A stretch of 64,000 bases of DNA from Piper betle (Eukaryota > Streptophyta > Magnoliopsida > Piperales > Piperaceae), in assembly GCA_033002965.1 (NCBI GenBank), contig JAURVB010012585.1:62001-126000 (forward strand), written 5' to 3'. A program made the position numbers and the translations under genes. Below are positions 1 to 20,209 of the stretch, in pieces. A model generated the notes under the pieces. It was not told the origin of the DNA, made no database searches, and saw only the letters and a list, made by a program, of their open reading frames with translations. Within the stretch, counting starts at the first letter, position 1, and every line of letters begins with the position of its first letter.

Positions 1-1140
1 CAATGGTGGGGAGCTAGGGGTCGCCACAGGTCCCACTCGACAAAGGAGGTCAAGTTGGTGGTGATGGTGGTGAGGGTTGATGAAGTCCAGCCACCAGCTG
101 GCCGAAAAATGGCTGCAAAGCACTCGAAACACCTCCGTAAATGGGGAGGCCACCGACAACGATTATGTCAATGACAATAGGCATGGCTAGGTTTGATCGA
201 TTGGCCTCTCCCGTGTCAAAAAATGGCCCGAAAGGCAGCAATGACATGGAAAACATTCGGTAGTCAAAGTAGTAGCTGGGTTTGGGTCGATAGCTTGCCA
301 CAAGGTGGTCATGATGCATAGGCTTACAAGAATCTCGCGTGTGGTGACCCAAAGTGGTAGCGGCGCAAGAGTTGAAAATGGTCCAAAATTGTGGGAGAAA
401 ACTCCTAGAAAATGGGGGAAGCTAGGGTTGACGTGGACGGTTTGGATCTTGGCATGTGGCACAATTTGAATGTGTGAGAACGTGTGAGCCATATAGAGGC
501 GTAGAGAATATATATATGGCCAAAAAGCTCGGATTAACGCCAATAAAAGTTGAAATGACTCGAAGCCTAATTAAGACTACAAATTGAAATCAAGCCAAGA
601 AACCTAAATGGGTTTCAAAACCTTAAACATTCTTAGGTGAAGATCTCACACTTAAATCAAACTAGGCCCAAGGGCAATCCAATAGTCTAAAACCCTTAAG
701 ATGCATGCAACAAAGATACCCTGAATGAGCCTAAACGAATACTAAACGTTGCAACGACCCTGATCTAGCCCTTAAACTCTGAACTAGCACAAACAAGAAC
801 CCTTGTACCTTAATTATACGTTGGTAACTCATATTTTATTATAGTATAATTAAAGCTATCATCTTTATATCGAATATACCTAACTTCTATAATATGCTTA
901 TACGATTATATGAGCCTCGTATTCATGGTGTGAGAGTTGAACCGACTCAAGACTAGCTCGAATCGGAATAGGTAATAAATTGGTAAAACTCTAACCCGAA
1001 TCTAACTCATTCTTGAATCAAAACTTAAGTATAAAATTAAAATTTATCCACGTTCCTGCCCAATAAATATAAATATATAAATAAATAAAACTCGAAATAG
1101 AACACGAGAACTAGACTCGTGACTCTTTGTTAGCACCCCT
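1..1140. other. Upstream region without a recognisable gene
   Basis: No gene is recognised here. About 1-540 is moderately GC-rich and open in two reverse frames, but the translations match no family I know and have no consistent codon pattern. About 540-1130 is AT-rich with many TATA-like runs near 1070-1090. It ends in the GC-rich 5' region of the methionyl-tRNA synthetase gene. The first part could be an old LTR fragment, because it resembles the GC-rich leader and TATA arrangement of LTRs elsewhere in the window, but I cannot show its ends. Confidence 0.4.
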
Positions 1141-1207
1141 TTGATCCGGCCTCGGTCGCTATATCTGATTCTCTACTCCCCACTATCAAAGTTTTCTTCC
1201 CATTTAA

Positions 1208-10098
<8,891 letters not shown>

Positions 10099-11400
10099 AC
10101 TTTTCAAACTCGAATTGTTGCCGAAGCTTAAACCATTGTAATTGCTTCTTGAAGCTTAATCATTGCTTGCTTTCCTATAATCTTGTTGTAAGTGTTGGAG
10201 GGTCTGCAAGCCAAATATTTGGGATTATTTGGTGGACCATTGTTATTGTAATGTAGCCATCTCGGACTTTTTTCATTCTTGCACTATCTTTGTATACGGT
10301 ATTGTTCATGTTCTCTGTAAGTTGTATAAATCCTAAGGGCCAAACCTGAAAGATTCTGGCTCAAACATTGTGATGATGAATCCACTTAAATTTACCAATT
10401 ATGTCTTATATCAAAATAATAACTAGATAAGTTAGGTGTTACAAAAATGAGACCCATGGTTGGCTTAGACATTAATGTGTCTTAAATGCTTTGGAAAAAA
10501 TAATATGAACCATATATGTATGCATTACACCTCATATAGTTTATATAAATTATATTTTTTATTTTGAGTAATTAAGTCCCACTATACGAAATCGATGGAT
10601 AAATAAAAAAAGTAAATAATGAGAGTAATTATAAATTTCCAACTCAATTAATGCTTTTAATAATTTATTTTAATTATTAAAGTAATTATAATAAAAATAA
10701 ATTCAAAATATTTATTAATTATTTTATTTTTAAAAAATTAAAAAGTCATTCATAATAATGCCAAAAAAATATATAAAATTTTATCAACCTTTTATTTATC
10801 CACTCTATTATTAATAAATATAAATATTATTTTGTGAGACTCACCTAAAAAAATCAAATTCGATGTATAACTCAAACAAGCGTAGGTTAGACGATCTGTA
10901 GCACACTTTAATTGTATGAAAGAAAATACCAACTCAAACATAAAATAGGGCAGCTTCATCCGCTCCCTCCAATCTTCATCCCATATGTCACATGGATGAA
11001 AATGACGTAAGTTGTCCCCTTCAACTCCAATTGGTCTAATTCCTATTAATAAAGAATTGAACAAAATCACTTACATTCCAATGATAATTTCCCCCCTTAT
11101 CTCCCCCTATATAGATCATATCGGCGTGCTATGATGGGCAACATATAGTCACAATATTCAAACAAAATCACTTTTATTTTAGAGGCATACAATCATACAC
11201 ACCAATGTACACGATTGATCCAAATCCAAGCACCACACTTGAGGAATACATAAACATATAACATCACAAACTCATGGTTTGAGACATGAGAATAGTAAAA
11301 AGTAAAATACCAGTTCAACTTAATTATCCGTAGTTTCTGCATCAAGGGTCTCCACACCATCACCAACCCATGCAGTGCCATGGAAAACATGTTTTTGAAG
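10099..11400. other. Convergent intergenic region
   Basis: About 10099-10330 is the likely 3' UTR of the methionyl-tRNA synthetase gene. About 10440-11100 is very AT-rich with no recognised gene. The NF-YA transcript runs in from the right on the opposite strand, so the two genes converge here. Their exact polyadenylation points cannot be read from the sequence. Confidence 0.5.
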
Positions 11401-11429
11401 CCTGACATGAGTATATCTTAATACAGTGT

Positions 11430-11449
11430 CAGCCAAGGATGTTTGCCAT
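11430..11449 (-). promoter_or_regulatory. Second, imperfect miR169-like target site
   Basis: The + strand reads cagccaaggatgtttgccat. It matches the miR169 consensus over the first 12 bases and again over TTGCC, with a one-base gap and a change between them. The NF-YA transcript therefore carries the complement. It lies about 80 bp further from the stop codon than the better site, and the downstream flank (gccatcacatc) also resembles the flank of that site, suggesting a local duplication. The central bulge may weaken cleavage. Confidence 0.6.
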
Positions 11450-11509
11450 CACATCCAAATATTGGTGGAGATGAATCCCTCAACCATAACCTTAATAGTA
11501 GTATAGATT

Positions 11510-11530
11510 AAGCCAAGGATGAATTGCCAT
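11510..11530 (-). promoter_or_regulatory. miR169 target site in NF-YA 3' UTR
   Basis: The + strand reads aagccaaggatgaattgcca. This equals the miR169 consensus AGCCAAGGATGACTTGCC except for one base (A for C at microRNA position 14). The - strand transcript therefore carries a near-complementary site about 100 nt after the NF-YA stop codon. miR169 cleavage in the 3' UTR is the established control of plant NF-YA genes, and both site position and host gene fit. Confidence 0.88.
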
Positions 11531-11631
11531 CAATCACAGCCAATTTGTGTTGGCTGCTACATCTGCAAGGGTCCTGTACAGCTACAACTTTGGTCACCAA
11601 AGCACAGCTCCAAAACCCTTGCATTTTTCTG

Positions 11632-14600
11632 CTAAACTTTGAGGAAGTCACAGCAACTATCAGCTGCTGTGATCCATTTGTTGCCAGTGAAAGAGTGGAA
11701 AGCAGGGCGCTGATGTTCGACCTGATAATTGTTGAAATCACCATGGGAGTAGACACTGGTGACCTCTGAGCCCGAGCTGGTGGATTTAAAAGACATGATC
11801 TCCTTGCCCGAATTCCTGTTTCCACTATTAGAGTCAAGAAGTTCAGAACTTGGAGAGTGATCAACCTGGTTGATATGGCTGTCACTCTTGTCTTTTAATG
11901 TCGCGGTTTTTTCATCATCCACGCTCTTCGTGTTGAGAAAGCGGCCTCCAACTCCCCGTGCTCTACGCATTGCATGAAGATGTCGGGATTCATGCTGGTA
12001 AGGCTGGCATTAATGAATTATATCATGGAGTTAATAAGTAGGCAGAAAATGAAGAACAAGTCTTCTGTGGGAAGTAAAATGATCTCAATTTGAAACTATA
12101 GCTGACAACAATAGTATTTTCAAGACATTCATTCGTATCAGAATAGGTACAAGAACAGACTTAATGGTCCTACATGTTCCAAATAATATACTGGCTTGGG
12201 ATTTCTGTATACAACATCGGTTATGAAAATAGAGTGAACAAAGTACTTGTGACAGAAACGCCAACACTCTAAACGGACAAATATCAAATTCACAGACTGT
12301 AGTCAGGTGGTAGGTAAACACCAAGTAAATTCACAAAAAATATGAAACAGTAAATGGAAGTATGAAAATGGGTACACACTAGAATTTCATAAAAATCTTA
12401 ATCTTGTCAGTTATCTACAATAGTATCAGCTCAACTGAATCAAGCACATACTGAACTTAACAAATACGTGAAGGTTCAGTGTGGAGAATGTAGGAAAAAA
12501 AACAATGAAGTCAAATGAATGCCAAAAACTGTGTATCAAGAAATTGCAACATATTTCTACTTGCAATTCAAGCAAATAATTTGATTAATAAAAAATAATA
12601 TATACACTACGTTTTCTTGGATCAAAGTACTGCCAAATTTATAAGATAAACATATACCTTCTTCTCTCTGGTAATTTTCTTATGTTGTGCCACCTTAGCC
12701 CGGTATTGTCGACGACGAAGGATTCCATGGTACTGTTTTGCATTCACATATATTGGTCCATAATTCGGAACATTCAAGGGTATTAGCATGCGTCCTCCCT
12801 GTAGGGATTTTCATGACAAATTGCTGTTATAAACAAATCCTAAAATGGTCTTAATTTTTGCAGGTGAAAGACAACTTATTACTGGTTGTCAATTGAGAAC
12901 ATCTAGAGGCATGTTGGCATCTTCAGTTTAATGATCAAAATTAACAGAATAAAAAGAAATAAAGAAAGTGGAAACAAGAACTTACTGTTGATTGTTGTGC
13001 CCCATAAACTGCATACAGGCCATAACACTGATCCACGCAAGGATAATTTGCAGAAACCTATACAAAAAAGCCAAACACTTGAATCAGACACAAACAAACA
13101 AGAAGAGTTCCAGAGGAACATGAAGGAGTGTTTCTCACAGTTAGTTGTCTGAGCCCTATCCCAACCTCAGACTTGCTTTTCTGCATAGATGACTGAAGTG
13201 AGATGGATGTTGGACCTCTCTGTTTATCTGCAGAATTCTTGGTTTGGCCTGCAAAAACATTCTTCAAGCTTGCTAAGCAAACATCCTTTTCTTTCATAGA
13301 AATATAAATTTCTCATAATACCCACGATGCATCACAACAAATGCTTATTCTCTTGTCTAAATTTGTTAAGAAAAGAACCATGGATGAAAGTGAAGGTAAG
13401 GTTTTAACTTGAACTTGGTGTAGTTTTGCCTTGACAACATGTTTTAGAAAAAATAGATTTACAATGCCACAATAAAATTATTTACTTCCCAAGTGTTTTT
13501 AATAAATGGCATCTTATTCCTTTTTTTAAACCTCAAGGCAATTCAAATTTTTAAACCTCTCAACCTGAAACTTTTTATACCAGGCTGATAACATTTCTTT
13601 TTAGTATTACTACTTATTGCTATCAATTTTTAGCTGATTGATAAATTGTTGCTCCCCATTGATTGAGAGTTCTTTATTTGTTAACCAAATAAGTCCATGG
13701 TAAATCTTAACTCTCGACTTTACTTGCATTGCATAGCTAGGAAGTCCATTGATTGGGAGTTCTTTAGTCTGTTAGCATGGCCATTTTTATGTTTTCCAGA
13801 ATTCTTTGTTGCTATTTCTCCTTTAAATAGTTGAGCCTTTACTTGCATTGCATAGCTAGGAAGTCCTGGTATCCCAATATCCTTCAGAGCTATTAGCAAT
13901 GGATATATTTTTGCTGGCATTCTCTTTGCTTACAAGCAATACTCCCTCTTTATGTTTCTGTCTACTTAATTTCTGAACTAAACAAAAACGAAATTACAAA
14001 TTGTATCAAACTTACACTCTACACTAAAGAGGTGCTTCAATATACATAAAACATAAGCCAAGGGAATAGGTATGCTAACTGTTCCCTTGTTTCATATATA
14101 AGATACTAAATACTGCTTAGAATAATAAGATACCAAATAGTGCTTAGAAAACAAAAAGTATGGTTTATCCTTCTTTCCTTATCCAATCAAACAACTCATC
14201 ATCATGAAATGACATCACCTTTTCTAGTGCTGGACAATTCATACTTAATCATTCTTTCAAAAATTTTGTGGAGGAAACGATATGTTTGACTTCGTTCATG
14301 TATTCACTAAATCCAATTATCCATCTTTTGATAGCAGATACAGGAAAAAAAACGCCTATGGCCGCTTCTACTAGGGAATTATACCAAATTGACATAATTG
14401 TCACAGTTCTCTTCTTCATGCTTTCACATCCATTATTCAATACCTGGGGACATCACAAATTAACTACCACACTTAGCTAAAGAAACAAATAAATGGGTAC
14501 CTGCAGTAGCAGAAAAGTTGATCGCTTCATTGTCTCCTTTGCCAGGCACAACGATGGTGGTTCCCAGCTTGGGACTTAGTATAAACTGATTGTTTCCGCT

Positions 14601-14759
14601 AGGCTGCTCCATAAATGCGTTCTTTCCTCGCCCAGGAGACTCCCCATCCATTGGTTGAGATCCAAGTGCAGCCCACCAAGGCACAAAGGGTGAGGGCGAA
14701 GTTTGGCCAAATGGATTGTGAAGAACCATTCCATGATCTTTAAAATTCAGGGTATGCAT
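11632..14759 (-). CDS. NF-YA: NF-YA subunit of the CCAAT-box transcription factor
   Basis: The product is the sequence-specific subunit of the trimeric NF-Y factor. It binds the NF-YB/NF-YC histone-fold dimer and CCAAT boxes in the nucleus. Coding exons on the - strand are 14759-14501, 13248-13139, 13057-12986, 12798-12658 and 12003-11632, with GT-AG introns and matching phases. They give 317 residues. Exon 4 carries the NF-YB/C-interacting helix (PIYVNAKQYHGILRRRQYRA). Exon 5 opens with the DNA-binding part (HESRHLHAMRRARGVGGRF), so the conserved domain spans the last intron. Exon 1 has the NPFGQ and PWWAALGSQ block typical of the family N-terminus, which supports the start at 14759. The acceptor 12 nt before this ATG shows that an upstream non-coding leader exon is spliced on. 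Regulation by miR169 is likely. Confidence 0.95.
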
Positions 14760-14771
14760 TGCAGAATGTTC
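14760..14771 (-). other. 5' UTR part of NF-YA exon 2
   Basis: Twelve bases lie between the acceptor (gtag ending at 14772) and the NF-YA start codon at 14759. They read gaacattctgca on the transcript. The leader intron spans about 15419-14772. Confidence 0.75.
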
Positions 14772-15419
14772 CTACGATAACAACTGTAGTTCAGATGATG
14801 AAAATTCATCTTTAAGTGCATCAAGTTAAAGTTCTTGAATATGTATAACCTACTAATTCAAAGCAGTGATTGTGTTCTTCACTTCTTCTTGCTCAATTCA
14901 TTTTCCACACCACCATTAACCTGATATATAAGAAATCTCTTTTTACTCAACTTGGACAAAAATATTTTGCATAGAACTTATGAAAGCAGGCTTTAAATCA
15001 CATCCAGAAAATCTGCAAAAAGGACCACTCACATGCCATGCAACAGAAATCACAACCTACAAACATCATGTAGCATGACAGTTAAAAATAGCTATACAGA
15101 TCGAAACAGTGAAATCCCAACTTTTATCAAACTCTGACAAAGCTCACTTCAATTGCAAAATCACTTCTTGACCAAAGCAACGCCCCAATCTTAACATCCA
15201 TGTAAAAAAAAGGAACACATGATGATCGGAGATAGAAAACCCAAAGGAGGAGAGCGAAAAGTGGAAGAAACATGATTAGCACAAAAAAGCATAAAGAAAG
15301 GTCAACAGTGGTACTGCACAAGCATCCCATCCCTCAAAGTCAAACCACCCAGATAGAATCAAGGCCCCAGACAAGTAAGAAAGAGAAGTCCAACAAGAGG
15401 AAGGGGATTGGATACTCAC

Positions 15420-15778
15420 CCTCCAGGCCTGGAATATCCCGATGAGGAAAGAGTCCACATCTTGTGGCTGCCATGTCCAGACAAGAGGAGGCAAGCCAGG
15501 AAAAACAAAAAAAGAAAGAGGAAGGGAGCAAGGGAGGAAGGGAGGAAGAAGGGCAAGAACTTGTCCGTACAGATACAAGGTAACAGCCAATGGAAAATGT
15601 TTTTCATGCCATTGTTTTATATTAGTTTCAATTGCCATTTGACATGGTGCACCTTGGAAGTTTGTTTGGAAGAAAGTGAGAAACAGTGCAGCAGCTTCCA
15701 GCTGCCGTTAAAAAAGATGGTCTTTCTTTTTGTGGGTATTTTTTGGGGCATTGCTTAATCCATGTTGATGCCAAAGAA
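15420..15778 (-). other. NF-YA 5' leader exon with upstream AUGs
   Basis: The donor gtgagt (15419-15414) matches the 14772 acceptor. The transcript leader is pyrimidine-rich near 15500-15560. I see at least four upstream AUGs. One at 15763 is a three-codon minimal ORF. One at 15751 opens a short ORF. One at 15638 runs 73 codons to the donor and, once spliced, is in frame with the main ATG. One at 15607 gives about 70 codons that overlap the main start in another frame and stop just after it. The transcription start near 15778 is inferred from the TATA box. Confidence 0.6.
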
Positions 15779-15800
15779 GAATGGCTACTTGGGTTTTCCA

Positions 15801-15811
15801 CCATTTTTATA
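15801..15811 (-). promoter_or_regulatory. TATA box of the NF-YA gene
   Basis: The - strand reads tataaaaatgg, followed by a CT-rich stretch (ctctctctc just before it on the transcript strand). It lies at a suitable distance upstream of the leader exon. It is the best TATA candidate in the 400 bp upstream of the leader donor. Confidence 0.55.
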
Positions 15812-16571
15812 GAGAGAGAGTTTCGGAGAGGAGGAAGAGTGGGAAGTTTGGGAATTGGGAGGAGGTTATTATAGTGTTGGGAATACTGCAACTGTTGGGA
15901 ATGGCCAAACAGACCATTCCCATCAACTGTCTTCCTTTTAGAAAAGCTTCCTACTTCCTAACTGTTTAGCGTTTACTTTTAAAAAAAACTATGTTAGTGT
16001 TCATGCTTTGACAGGTTCTTAGGCAAGCCCTTATTATCATGTAATATATATGGCTGACAAAAAAGTCATTTCTACATATTTTAAATCATTCGATAATTAG
16101 AATAAAAATGCATTTACTCATTATAAATAGGCTAATTTTTAGTCCAAATGTTATACATATGATTTGTCTCATAGAGTGTTACAGTCAGAGCATGCAAGGG
16201 CCTTGGCAAAAAATTCTCATGTTTTTACATTCGTGTATATGTGTCTTGCATGAAACCATGTACATGCATTATGCATTCCCCATGCATCGTAATATTCAAT
16301 GATATTGTCTCACAATGGTGAAAGGACTTCGATTGGCCGTGGGTAGGAAGTCGGCTCGCATTTAATGTCTTAACTTAGAGTAATAATTAGCTGTAAAACC
16401 CAATTAATAACTAAATATGCATAAATAAAAGGACCCATTTATTATTAAAATTTAAAAATTATTATCAATGAGTGGTAGTTTCCTTACAGCTGATTGGCAC
16501 CGGCTTTAAAATCTTACAATCGATTACTAATCTTCAAACTTATTCACACATGCGTATTTAGAGTATAAAGA

Positions 16572-16617
<46 letters not shown>

Positions 16618-16885
16618 AAACACATGTCTTGCGCACTACACCTGATTAAGAAGTTGGGTAAATAAAAAGTTAGAATATTGATAGTACTTCCCGACACCAA
16701 TGCTAGGAGAGTTTGAAGGCCAGAATTAAATCTTTAGGCATCTCATACAAGAAAAGATGTCTTTCACCAACATTGACAATTTACCCTTGTAATAAATATA
16801 TTCATTGTTGTCCAAGAGAATTACTCGTTCGCCCTTCCTAAGATAATTTGATTTTTAGATGAGTCTCATGTAGTTCTATAGAAGG
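15812..16885. other. Intergenic DNA upstream of NF-YA
   Basis: About 15812-16000 is likely NF-YA promoter sequence. The rest is AT-rich and holds a TA microsatellite at about 16576-16611. No gene is recognised. Confidence 0.5.
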
Positions 16886-16894
16886 GGTGGGTAT

Positions 16895-17400
16895 AGGGGT
16901 GTAAACAACCCAAGCTCGCGAGCATTTACGTTCGGCCGAGTTCGGCTTGAATTCGTGCTCGTTAATTTTGTGCTCGAAAAAATACTCGGCTCAAAATGGA
17001 TAGTACGTTGAACAACAAATAGAGTTTGAGTTAAGGAATGTTCGACTCGGCTTGGCTCAAAACTCAAGCTCGATGTGTTCAAATTCGAAAAAATACTCGG
17101 TTCGATTCGGCTCGTCAATACTATTGAAGTCACATTGAACTTATATAGTGTTAGAAATAAATTTTTGATCTTATATAAGTCAAGCATGAGCCAAGCACAA
17201 ACATTCGCTCGGCTCGAGCTCGGCTTGGCTCGGCTCGAAAACATAATGAGCCAAGCCCAAACACCATAAATTTTGGATGAGCTCAACTCTACTTGTTTAC
17301 AACTGAGCTCGTCGAGCTTTCAAATAAACTCAAATATGCTTGTAAAAAATCATATCAAATTCAAACACAGCCCTGCTCGACTCAGCTCGTTTACACCCCT
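16895..17400. mobile_element. Non-autonomous TIR element, Mutator-like target duplication
   Basis: The element starts aggggtgtaaac and ends gtttacacccct, a perfect 12-bp terminal inverted repeat. It is flanked by ggtgggtat on both sides (16886-16894 and 17402-17410), a 9-10-bp target duplication of the length made by Mutator-like transposases. The interior is built from short ctcggctcgg / cgagctcgag words repeated in both orientations, which would let the strand fold. There is no transposase. A related but incomplete stretch lies at about 24146-24330. Confidence 0.75.
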
Positions 17401-17410
17401 TGGTGGGTAT

Positions 17411-18139
17411 GGCTTATACATGATATAACTCTTTGGGCATGGTTTAAGACAGATGTAATCCTCTATATGAGAAATATGTGTGCATGGTCAAGTATACTTT
17501 ATAGTGGGGAAATAATAAAATAAAGTACAATCATTGATAGGGATGTTAAGGTGGTAGGGTGGAGTCTTGCAGGTGATGATGTATGTGCAGAAAAGGAGTT
17601 GAAGTGACCAGCATGGAATGTTGTGAAGAAAGATAGTAGGGTAGTGGTGTATAGTCGTAAATGTATGCCATTTGAGAGGTGTGCATGTTTAGAAAAAAAG
17701 TTACAGTGCCTAGCGGTGCTATATAGTTGTATTTGTATGCCTTTGGACTTTATTGACAATACCGATATGCTAGGGGGTAGTAGGTAATATATCTTCAAAG
17801 GAAATGGTCCTCACTAATGGCATACCTGTATGACTTTGTTGCATAAGATGACATACGAAGTGGTGAATATTATAACAAGTTTTAAATTATGTTTTCTTTA
17901 GGATGGATGGATTTGCATAACTACAATAACAAGTACGATAAAGAGTTAAGGAAATGCTTGGCTGGAACGAAGTTGTTGCAGGTTATGCGTAGGGGGACAT
18001 CATATACGACATTGTTGAATCTGGTATTAACGAAGATTGCCCTCTATCTAGAAAATTGTAATGTGAAACTTAAGATACTGCTCTCCCTATCTCTAATGGA
18101 TAAATTCTTAGATATCATTCAAAATAAGACCTAAAGGCA
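17411..18139. other. Intergenic DNA, no gene recognised
   Basis: AT-rich sequence between the TIR element and the Athila LTR. An open frame of about 80 codons at 17889-18134 matches nothing I recognise and is probably chance. Confidence 0.45.
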
Positions 18140-20209
18140 TGTTCGATAAATTTAATAACATATAAGTATATACCGTCAAAATAAGTAATATAATGAAGAA
18201 TTTCGAGTATCATACCACAAAGAGATGAATTTACTTAAGTTTATTATAGAACTAAGAACTAAGAGTAAAAAAAGATTTTTAGTCTAAGATAAAACTTGTT
18301 TCAGAGTCGAATTAATTAACATGAATTTAATCTTCATCACATATTATTCCTATCTTCTATTCCCTCGAATTCACGATCTAAGGTAATTATATGGCATCGT
18401 GGCTCTCGCTCCTTCATGCTTCTATTGTTTTGCTTCAATTTCTACCTCCTGATGATAATTTATTATTCAACCAAAATAATGCATTAAGATTTACCTTACA
18501 ATCACTTACGATGTTATGTATCTTCTGACCACAATGACAAACAAGTGAAAAGACTCATATGATGAATTATTTATAACTAATTTAAATAATTTCTCCCAAA
18601 ATCTAATTAAACTCATGAATGAAGAGATAGACGATCAATCTACTCTTAGCATTAAGAACATGATAATTCAAATAATTCGATTGAATAAAAAGTAAGAGGT
18701 TGAAATGAATTCAATTAAATCATGTTAACTTAGATTCTTCTCTAGAACGAAATAAAGGATTACTCGATAATAAAGTTAAAGAACATGATGGAAAATAAAT
18801 ATACTTTTATTATGAAAAGAACTAAAAATTATAAGAACTAAAACTAGTTGATTAACTAAACACCTAAGCCAAGAGTTCATATCTCCTAAACAACAAATGA
18901 CCACTTTTTTATATAGAAGATGAGATATCCATGAGATATAAGAATTCATGGAGGGAGGAGTCACAACTCGATATACTCTAATTAATTATTGTGTCCAATC
19001 AAGTTTGCAACTCCTTTACTTGCTCAACCAATCCTTAAGTATTAAGAATGCACCTAAAGCTATCAACATCCTTCCTTTGTGGCTTTGTGAACTCCTTGTA
19101 GTTACCATTTGGTGGGGCTGAGTGTCATGACCTTCCATTCCTAAGCTTTTCTTCTTTTTTTCTTCATCTTTTTCTGCATTTAAACTCTAAAATTAAGCAT
19201 ATCTTATAAAAAATTAATTAATTAAAATATAAAGTGAAATATCACCTAATTTGTAATATTTATACTCGGGATTTACAAAGGCACATTAAAAACATGAACA
19301 AATATTGTATACTTTAGACACTTAACACACCCCTGAACTTGAACATTTGTGTGTCCTGAGCAAAATATTATAAACATGAGCCAAAAATGTTACTACACAA
19401 AAATACTTAGTCCCCATCATGTTCTCATATAATTCTTAATCAAACTATCGAGAGGTAACAAGATGTCAATCAAATAAAAAATCCCCTTTTATCAAACATC
19501 CAAAAGAAGGCTCCTAGTGTGTGTATGTGTGTAAGATAATCCTTTAGCTTATCCTTCTCATCTGCAACTGGAAAACAACATTTTTGCTCATGTTTAAAAA
19601 TATTTGCCTTTCACCCCTATATCTACTAATGTAGGCATTTATTTTTGAAAAATTAAAAGGTTTTTAATTTTTATTTATTTATTTATTTTGAGAATAGGCA
19701 TCTTACCTTTTGGTGTGACCCCCATAATTACTAAGTTACAAGGGCCTAGTTACTCAGCAAAGTGTTATTATTCAAACAGAGATAACTAGCCTCACCATTT
19801 AGCGCACCCCATAATTACTGAGTTACAAGGCCTCGGTTATTTAGCAAAGTAGTCGTTGCTCCAATTTATTCAATTTTTTAAATATTTTTTGCTTTAAAAA
19901 ATGTTAGGGAAAATTCAAAAACAACAGGAGCCATTATGCAAATCCTTATGATTAAAGGAGTTTTCCTATTGCATCACATTCATTGAAATCATCTCAACCA
20001 AAGGATTGTGAAAATAATAAGGTGGAGAACCAACTCTCGAAAGCAATCATTTGCTCAATTCATCCTTCATGTCAATCAATCAAGTTTTTCCAGAAAAAGT
20101 AAGACTAATTTACGTATATCTATCATTGTACCAATGGACAAATATACTATGTTTAACACTAAACTACACTATATATATATATATATCTAAACATGAACAA
20201 TTATGCACA
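18140..20209 (-). repeat. 3' LTR of the Athila element
   Basis: About 2.07 kb. The inner boundary is placed from a C-rich run at 20219-20230, which is the polypurine tract on the - strand, so it may be off by some bases. Inside, about 19700-19865 holds two tandem copies of a ~100-bp unit with ccataattactgagttac and gttactcagcaaagt. The same doubling occurs in the LTR at the end of the window. Confidence 0.75.

Noticed and set aside
50..543. Reverse-strand frames of 100 and 118 codons
   Set aside because: They overlap each other in different frames and show no recognised motif or splice context.
11430..11530. A MIR169 gene on the + strand
   Set aside because: The two miR169-like sequences are direct, not inverted, repeats and no fold-back precursor surrounds them. 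Position in the NF-YA 3' UTR explains them as target sites.
15276..15758. Open frames on both strands around the NF-YA leader treated as independent genes
   Set aside because: They fall in the NF-YA leader exon and intron. The reverse ones are better described as upstream ORFs of that transcript.
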